Shown: positions 31,216 through 35,839 of the stretch, in pieces
How positions within the stretch are numbered: position 1 is the stretch's first letter
Layout of the letters: each line of letters opens with the position of its first letter
Assembly (NCBI GenBank): GCA_025351185.1
Contig: JANXWJ010000085.1
Location: forward strand, 1 to 35,839
Length of the DNA stretch: 35,839 nt
Direction of reading: 5' to 3'
Origin: Candidatus Nanopelagicales bacterium
Lineage (GTDB): Bacteria > Actinomycetota > Actinomycetes > S36-B12 > CAIYMF01
Notes under the pieces: generated by a model
Database searches by the model: none
The model's input: only the letters and a program-made list of their open reading frames with translations
Told to the model about the DNA's origin: nothing
Program-made: the position numbers and the translations under genes

Positions 31216-33078
31216 CTACGAGCCGCGCTTGGTCCACCGGAGACGTCGTGCCGCACCGCTCGCGACCCGGTAGGACGTCGAACGCTCGACCGCGGCGAGG
31301 CGCTTCTCCGCGGGCTCGAGGCGCGCGACCTTCGCCCGCAGGTCGGCGAGCTCTCGGTCGCGGTGGATGACGGCCTCGCGGGTGCCGACGTTCTCGCGCT
31401 TGAGGTCCCACAGGGCGGTCTCGTAGTCGGCGACGACGGTGCGTACGTCCATCGGTCGGCGCTGCAGCACGACCGCCCAGTGGCTCAGGAACGACGCGTC
31501 GATGTCGAACCGTCGATGAAAACCCTGCGAGGCGAAGAGCGCGGCCCAGTAGGACGGCGGCCGCACGTTGATGTGGGTGCCCTCGTTGAAGTCGTCGGGC
31601 GTCGTCGACAGCAGGACCGTGTCGGTGGCCGAGCAGATGTTGGCGATGACGACATCCATCTGGCTGGCGGGCAGGTGCTCGAGCACCTCGATCGCCGAGA
31701 TGAGGTCCCAGCGACCCACGAGGGGCTCGGTGATGTCGCCGACCCGGAGGTGGCCTTCGGCCCGAGGGTCGGCCTTGGAGATGGCGTAGTCCGAGTGGTC
31801 GACGCCTTCGGCGTCCACGCCGAGCTCGCGCAGGTTGCCGACGAAGATGCCCATCGCGCAGCCGACGTCGAGGGACGTGGCGGGATGGAGGATGTCGACG
31901 ACCCGCTGCGCGACCCGGCCGAAGAACTGCTGCCAGTGCGGCTCTGCCGGGTCGTAGGCCGGCCCGTTGTAGTGCGAGTAGTAGGCGTCGCCGTAGTCAT
32001 CCGGTCCGATGCTGGTGCCGTCCACGGGTGTGGTTCCTTCCTGGGGGCGTATGTGCACCGGGGGCGGGGTGCCCCACGGTCCGGTCAGATGCTCCGACCT
32101 CGGCGCGGCCGCGGCCCACTCGCGCGCGGGATTGCGCCCGCGCCCAGCAGCGGCGAACGTCCGGCTGATCCGCTCGAGATAGTCGCGCACGCCGTCGAAC
32201 TCGCGCGGGAACGCCTCTTCGAGCTCCTGGAGCATCGTGTCGTAGGGGTCGAGCAGGTAGGGATCATCGCGCAGCGTCTCGAGCTTCACGAACGGCAGCT
32301 GACCGTCGAAGGCTCGGTCCCAGAGGGCGTTCATCGGGTTGTAGCTCGTGCCCGCGACCAGATACGGCGCGGCCCCCCGCTGCGCCCGGAGCCGGGTCGT
32401 GGCATAGGGCACTGGAGGCTCCTCCGACGGCACGGGAGGTGCCGAAGGGTCCGGGATGGGCGTCATGCGCCGCAGGTATTCCACGCGTGCCCGACGCTGG
32501 CGGGCCAGCCGGTCGTCGGCGGGCGACGGCGCGAAGAAGGGCCGCCCCTCGAGCCCCGCGGCCGACAGCGACTCGGACAGCCCGATCTCTCCCTGGAGCA
32601 CAGCATCGAGCCGGTCCTCGAACAGCGCCAGGCCGTCCCAGAAGTCCGCGAACGCGGGATGCTCGAGTGCGGGACGCTCGAAGCCGAGGAGGTAGGACTG
32701 CAGGTGGGTGGCCCGCTCACGGCTCGCCGTGATGCCCCACCACGGCGCACCGCCCTCGACCACGCCCGACACGATCGTGGAGTAGGGCACGAGCGGGCCG
32801 ACGACGCTGTCGTTGGCGATGATCACCCGCTCGGCCTCGCGCCAGGACTCGAGATGGCGCAGACCGGCCTGCCACGAGGCGAAGTCATAGCCCTCGTTGG
32901 GGCGCACGACGAGCTCGGCGCGCGACGTGATCGCATCACGTGCCTCGTCGACGAGCTCGGCGCTGCTCACGACGATGACGCGTGCCGCGACCTCCGCGAG
33001 GGCATCGACGTGGCGTAGCACGTGCGGCGCCACCAACCCGTCGGGGTCGAAGTGCGCGAGGATCGCGAGGGTGTTCAT
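31216..33078 (-). CDS. RgpF-like glycan protein fused to a SAM methyltransferase
   Basis: This 620-residue protein has an N-terminal region (1-200) resembling rhamnan synthesis protein F (ILAHFDPDGLVAPHVLRHV, NEGYDFASWQAGL, NDSVVGPL, WWGITAS), a Pro-rich linker, and a class I methyltransferase at about 385-560 (SLDVGCAMGIFVGNLRELGV, SAIEVLEHLP). The last 60 residues form a charged coiled coil (RDRELADLRAKVARLEPAEKRL). It probably acts in cell-wall or surface polysaccharide synthesis. It starts 8 nt after the parE stop on the same strand, so it is likely cotranscribed, although the functions are unrelated. Confidence 0.78.
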   Translation of the reverse strand: MNTLAILAHFDPDGLVAPHVLRHVDALAEVAARVIVVSSAELVDEARDAITSRAELVVRPNEGYDFASWQAGLRHLESWREAERVIIANDSVVGPLVPYSTIVSGVVEGGAPWWGITASRERATHLQSYLLGFERPALEHPAFADFWDGLALFEDRLDAVLQGEIGLSESLSAAGLEGRPFFAPSPADDRLARQRRARVEYLRRMTPIPDPSAPPVPSEEPPVPYATTRLRAQRGAAPYLVAGTSYNPMNALWDRAFDGQLPFVKLETLRDDPYLLDPYDTMLQELEEAFPREFDGVRDYLERISRTFAAAGRGRNPAREWAAAAPRSEHLTGPWGTPPPVHIRPQEGTTPVDGTSIGPDDYGDAYYSHYNGPAYDPAEPHWQQFFGRVAQRVVDILHPATSLDVGCAMGIFVGNLRELGVDAEGVDHSDYAISKADPRAEGHLRVGDITEPLVGRWDLISAIEVLEHLPASQMDVVIANICSATDTVLLSTTPDDFNEGTHINVRPPSYWAALFASQGFHRRFDIDASFLSHWAVVLQRRPMDVRTVVADYETALWDLKRENVGTREAVIHRDRELADLRAKVARLEPAEKRLAAVERSTSYRVASGAARRLRWTKRGS

Positions 33079-33086
33079 GCGTGGCG

Positions 33087-35177
33087 TCAGACGTCGATGC
33101 GGGTGCGGTCGAGGGAGGCAGCGCCGTCGACGATGAACTCCTTGCGGGGAGCCACGTCGGTGCCCATGAGGAGGTCGAAGACCTCGGCTGCGGCGTCGAC
33201 CTCGGTCATGGTGATCCGCCGCAGGGTACGGCTCGCCGGGTCCATCGTGGTCTCGCGCAGCTGCCCGGCATCCATCTCACCGAGACCCTTGTAACGCTGA
33301 GGTGTCTTGTATGACCGACCCTTGGCGCTGAGGTCGGCGAGGACCTTGCGGTATTCGCCCTCGGAGTAGGTGTAGACGATGTCGTTCTTCTTGCTGCCGG
33401 GGTTGGTGATCTCGAAGCGGTGCAGCGGCGGCACCGCGGCGTAGACCCGGCCCTCCTCGAGCAGCGGCCGCATGTAGCGGTGCACGAGGGTGAGCAGCAG
33501 GGTGCGGATGTGGGCCCCGTCGACATCGGCGTCGGACATCACGATGATCTTTCCGTAGCGCGCCTGCTCGAGGTCGAACGTGCGCCCCGAGCCGGCCCCG
33601 ATCACCTGGATGATCGCGGCGCACTCGGTGTTCTTGAGCATGTCGGCGACGGACGCCTTCTGGGTGTTGAGGATCTTGCCGCGGATGGGCAGCAGCGCCT
33701 GGTGCTCAGCGTTGCGGGCCAGCTTGGCGGTGCCCAGAGCACTGTCGCCCTCGACGATGAACAGTTCGCTGCGCTCGACGTCGTCGGTGCGGCAGTCGGC
33801 CAGCTTGGCCGGCAGTGCCGAGGACTCGAGGGCGTTCTTGCGGCGCTGGACGTCGCGATGGGTACGTGCCGCGATGCGCGTGCGTGCCGCGCCCGCGATC
33901 TTCTCGAGGACGTTCTTGACGACCTGCTTGTCACCGCGCGGCGGGTTGGCCAGCCACGCCGCGAGCTCCTTCGACACGACGTTGGACACGATCGCGGTGG
34001 CCGCGGGAGTGCCGAGGACCTCCTTGGTCTGGCCCTCGAACTGCGGCTCGGACAGGCGCACCGTGACGATGGCGGTGAGGCCCTCGACTATGTCGTCCTT
34101 GACGACGTTGTCCTCGCTGGTCCGGAGCGCCTTCTGGGCACGCAGCGCGGCGTTCACCGTCTTCACGAGCGCTCGCTCGAAACCGGAGACGTGCGTGCCG
34201 CCCTTCGGGGTGGCGATGATGTTGACGTAGCTGCGCAGGTCGCTGTCGTAGCCCGTGCCCCAGCGCAGTGCGACGTCGACCCCGAGCTCGCGCTCGACCT
34301 CCTGGGAGGTCATGTGCCCCTTGCCGTCGAGGACCGGGACCGTCTCCTTGAAGTGTCCGGACCCCTTGAGCCGCAGCACGCCGCTGACCGGGTCGTCCTT
34401 GCTCAGGAACTCGACGTACTCCGCGATCCCGCCCTTGAAGCAGTAGGTCTCCACGGTCGGCTCGTCACCGCGCTCGTCACGGATCTCGATGATGAGACCG
34501 GGCACGAGGAAGGCAGTCTGACGCGCGCGGGCGCGCAGCGCCTCGACGTCGAACTCCGCGTCCTTGACGAAGATCTGCCGGTCGGCCCAGTAGCGGGTGC
34601 GCGTGCCGGTGAGGCCCTTCTTGGCGCGGCCGGAGACCACGAGGCCGGACTTCTTGGTGAACTCGGCGTCGGGCCCGTCGCCGTCGAAGAGACCGGGCAC
34701 GCCGCGCTGGAACGACATCGCGTGGGTCTTGCCGTCGCGGTCGACCTCGACGTCCATCCGCTCGGAGAGCGCGTTGACGACCGAGGCGCCGACACCGTGC
34801 AGGCCGCCGGACGCGGTGTAGGAGCCACCGCCGAACTTGCCGCCGGCGTGCAGCTTGGTCATCACGACCTCGACCCCGGTGAGCCGGGTCTTGGGCTCGA
34901 CGTCGACGGGGATGCCGCGGCCGTCGTCGCGCACCTCGACCGAGCCGTCGGCGTGGAGCACGACGTCGATGCGGTGACCGTGCCCGGCCAAGGCCTCGTC
35001 GACGGAGTTGTCGATGATCTCCCAGAGGCAGTGCATGAGGCCGCGGCCGTCGGTCGACCCGATGTACATGCCGGGGCGCTTGCGTACCGCGTCGAGCCCT
35101 TCGAGCACCGAGAGGTGCTTGGCCGAGTACCCGCCCGAAGCCTTCGTGGCGCGTGGGGCGACGGGCTGGGCTGTCAT
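33087..35177 (-). CDS. parE: type IIA topoisomerase subunit B, ParE-like
   Basis: This 696-residue ATPase subunit has a GHKL site at EIIDNSVDEALAG (E53, N57), DDGRGIPV and GGLHGVGASVVNAL. The TOPRIM domain carries ELFIVEGDSALG and DADVDGAHIR, and PQRYKGLGEMD is the conserved C-terminal motif. The length fits actinobacterial ParE and GyrB alike. Pairing with the ParC-like gene at 7406 supports topoisomerase IV. ATG at 35177 is preferred because a longer frame upstream has intergenic character. TACCCT (forward 35264-35269) is a possible -10, leaving a leader of about 80 nt. Confidence 0.9.
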   Translation of the reverse strand: MTAQPVAPRATKASGGYSAKHLSVLEGLDAVRKRPGMYIGSTDGRGLMHCLWEIIDNSVDEALAGHGHRIDVVLHADGSVEVRDDGRGIPVDVEPKTRLTGVEVVMTKLHAGGKFGGGSYTASGGLHGVGASVVNALSERMDVEVDRDGKTHAMSFQRGVPGLFDGDGPDAEFTKKSGLVVSGRAKKGLTGTRTRYWADRQIFVKDAEFDVEALRARARQTAFLVPGLIIEIRDERGDEPTVETYCFKGGIAEYVEFLSKDDPVSGVLRLKGSGHFKETVPVLDGKGHMTSQEVERELGVDVALRWGTGYDSDLRSYVNIIATPKGGTHVSGFERALVKTVNAALRAQKALRTSEDNVVKDDIVEGLTAIVTVRLSEPQFEGQTKEVLGTPAATAIVSNVVSKELAAWLANPPRGDKQVVKNVLEKIAGAARTRIAARTHRDVQRRKNALESSALPAKLADCRTDDVERSELFIVEGDSALGTAKLARNAEHQALLPIRGKILNTQKASVADMLKNTECAAIIQVIGAGSGRTFDLEQARYGKIIVMSDADVDGAHIRTLLLTLVHRYMRPLLEEGRVYAAVPPLHRFEITNPGSKKNDIVYTYSEGEYRKVLADLSAKGRSYKTPQRYKGLGEMDAGQLRETTMDPASRTLRRITMTEVDAAAEVFDLLMGTDVAPRKEFIVDGAASLDRTRIDV

Positions 35178-35340
35178 GGTGCGGCACGCTCCGAGGGACA
35201 GGACTGGCGGTGGGCAGACGGCAGTGCTCGGGCGCGGGAACAACGCCCGGCCCTGTGGCCTTGAGGGTAGTGGGAGGGCACCACTGAGCCCTGCCGGGCG
35301 CGCCGTACCCTCCGATCCCCCGATCGAGATGTGTCCGGGG

Positions 35341-35415
35341 CGTGACACGGGAAGGACGTTCTGCGACCAGGCTGCTCCGTCCGAGCAGGAAACCGGCGCC
35401 GACAGAGGGTGATCG
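35341..35415 (+). repeat. left arm of a 75-bp inverted repeat
   Basis: The reverse complement of 35341-35415 matches 35765-35839 at 73 of 75 positions, with 349 nt between arms. The arm contains its own hairpin, CTGCTC/GAGCAG with loop CGTCC (35372-35388). It lies in the 379-nt gap between parE and the DUF7455-like gene. Confidence 0.9.
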
Positions 35416-35450
35416 TCGCGACACGCCGCGAGATGGGTTTGGCGCGAGCG

Positions 35451-35466
35451 GGTGATCCGGGTCACG
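35451..35466. promoter_or_regulatory. CRP-like site GTGA-N6-TCAC
   Basis: GGTGATCCGGGTCACG contains the GTGA-N6-TCAC core bound by CRP/GlxR-type regulators. It lies about 90 nt before the DUF7455-like start. The outer bases deviate from the TGTGA-N6-TCACA consensus, so binding is uncertain. Confidence 0.3.
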
Positions 35467-35556
35467 ATCGGCTTACGCCCGAGGCGAACCGGGGATGCCC
35501 TGGGCGGTGCTCGTCGTTGGACCGTGCGAGACTGAAGACCGACCAGGAGGTAGAGG

Positions 35557-35839
35557 ATGACCGCCACATTGAGCCCGACCACCCCGCTCACAGCGCTAGA
35601 CCGCTGTGACCGCTGTGGCGCCCAGGCGTACGTCCGAGTCACGCTGGCCGCCGGCGGAGACCTGCTCTTCTGCGGTCACCACTTCCGCGAGCACGAGGCC
35701 CGCCTCCGCCCGCTCGCGCTCGGCGTGCAGGACGAGACCAACAAGCTCGAGCCGACCCAGACCCCGATCACCCTCTGTCGGCACCGGTTTCCTGCTCGGA
35801 CGGAGCAGCCTGGTCGCAGAACGTCATTCCCGTGTCACG
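35557..35839 (+). CDS. DUF7455-like small protein, running off the window
   Basis: The start MTATLSPTTPLTALDRCDRC and the Cys/His pairs CDRCGAQAYV and LLFCGHHFREHE match the small actinobacterial DUF7455 family (about 70 residues), a likely zinc-binding protein of unknown role that is often found beside parE. AGGAGG lies 6 nt before the ATG. The family-like part ends near DETNKLEPTQT. From there the frame enters the right arm of the inverted repeat (35765 on) and has no stop before the window ends. Its natural C-terminus therefore seems replaced or misassembled. Confidence 0.8.
   Translation, partial: MTATLSPTTPLTALDRCDRCGAQAYVRVTLAAGGDLLFCGHHFREHEARLRPLALGVQDETNKLEPTQTPITLCRHRFPARTEQPGRRTSFPCH
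35765..35839 (-). repeat. right arm of the 75-bp inverted repeat
   Basis: This arm is the reverse complement of 35341-35415 with two mismatches. It reaches the last base of the window, so its true outer limit is unknown. Its inner boundary at CGATC falls inside the DUF7455-like reading frame. Confidence 0.9.

Noticed and set aside
33420-35264. 614-codon plus-strand frame over parE
   Set aside because: It is antisense to the ParE gene with GHKL and TOPRIM motifs and has no motifs of its own.

Overview
The window is high-GC DNA with dense genes, many 4-nt ATGA/GTGA overlaps, GTG starts and several leaderless-type promoters (TANNNT 6-7 nt before the start codon). That, together with separate parC- and parE-like topoisomerase genes, a GNAT/ADP-forming acyl-CoA ligase fusion, a DUF5998-like gene and a DUF7455-like gene, points to an actinobacterium. 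A Micrococcales or Propionibacteriales member is plausible, but I cannot name the genus. No rRNA, tRNA, insertion sequence or CRISPR array was seen.

Layout. 0.2-5.3 kb (minus): DUF5998-like protein, MFS transporter, and a GNAT/acyl-CoA ligase fusion. 5.4-7.2 kb (plus): pseudouridine salvage pair psuG-psuK, divergent from the fusion gene. 7.4-11.5 kb (plus): parC-like subunit A, a sucrase/ferredoxin-like protein, and a small beta-carbonic anhydrase ending at a strong bidirectional hairpin. 11.65-29.6 kb: a two-armed aromatic catabolic locus. 29.6-31.2 kb: a small putative membrane protein and a luciferase-like flavin oxidoreductase. 31.2-35.2 kb (minus): a glycan-type RgpF/methyltransferase fusion and the parE-like subunit B. 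35.56 kb to the end (plus): a DUF7455-like gene running off the edge, flanked by a 75-bp near-perfect inverted repeat.

The catabolic locus is the striking part. The leftward arm (21550 to 11650) encodes two catechol-2,3-dioxygenase-type extradiol enzymes, a histidine phosphatase with an unusual N-terminal extension, a two-gene split PEP-synthase that resembles phenylphosphate synthase alpha and beta in size and domains, a Rieske oxygenase alpha subunit, an 85-residue zinc-ribbon protein, a decayed hydratase, a HAD hydrolase and a ferredoxin reductase. The rightward arm (21633 to 29607) encodes an unknown protein, an IclR regulator, and a complete oxalocrotonate branch of the meta pathway: 2-hydroxymuconic semialdehyde dehydrogenase, tautomerase, decarboxylase, hydratase, aldolase and acylating acetaldehyde dehydrogenase. 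It ends with a Rieske ferredoxin and a second HAD hydrolase.

My inference is that a phenolic substrate is phosphorylated with ATP, the aryl phosphate is oxidised by the Rieske oxygenase, a phosphatase releases a catechol, and the catechol is cleaved at the meta position and funnelled to pyruvate and acetyl-CoA. The arms appear to share one control point: an inverted repeat at 21573-21609 between two divergent leaderless promoters, with a clearly related second copy at 15610-15648 just upstream of the Rieske oxygenase. ATP-dependent aryl phosphorylation is known from anaerobic phenol degraders and from the Corynebacterium cresol (cre) pathway. Coupling it to a Rieske oxygenase is what looks new to me here.
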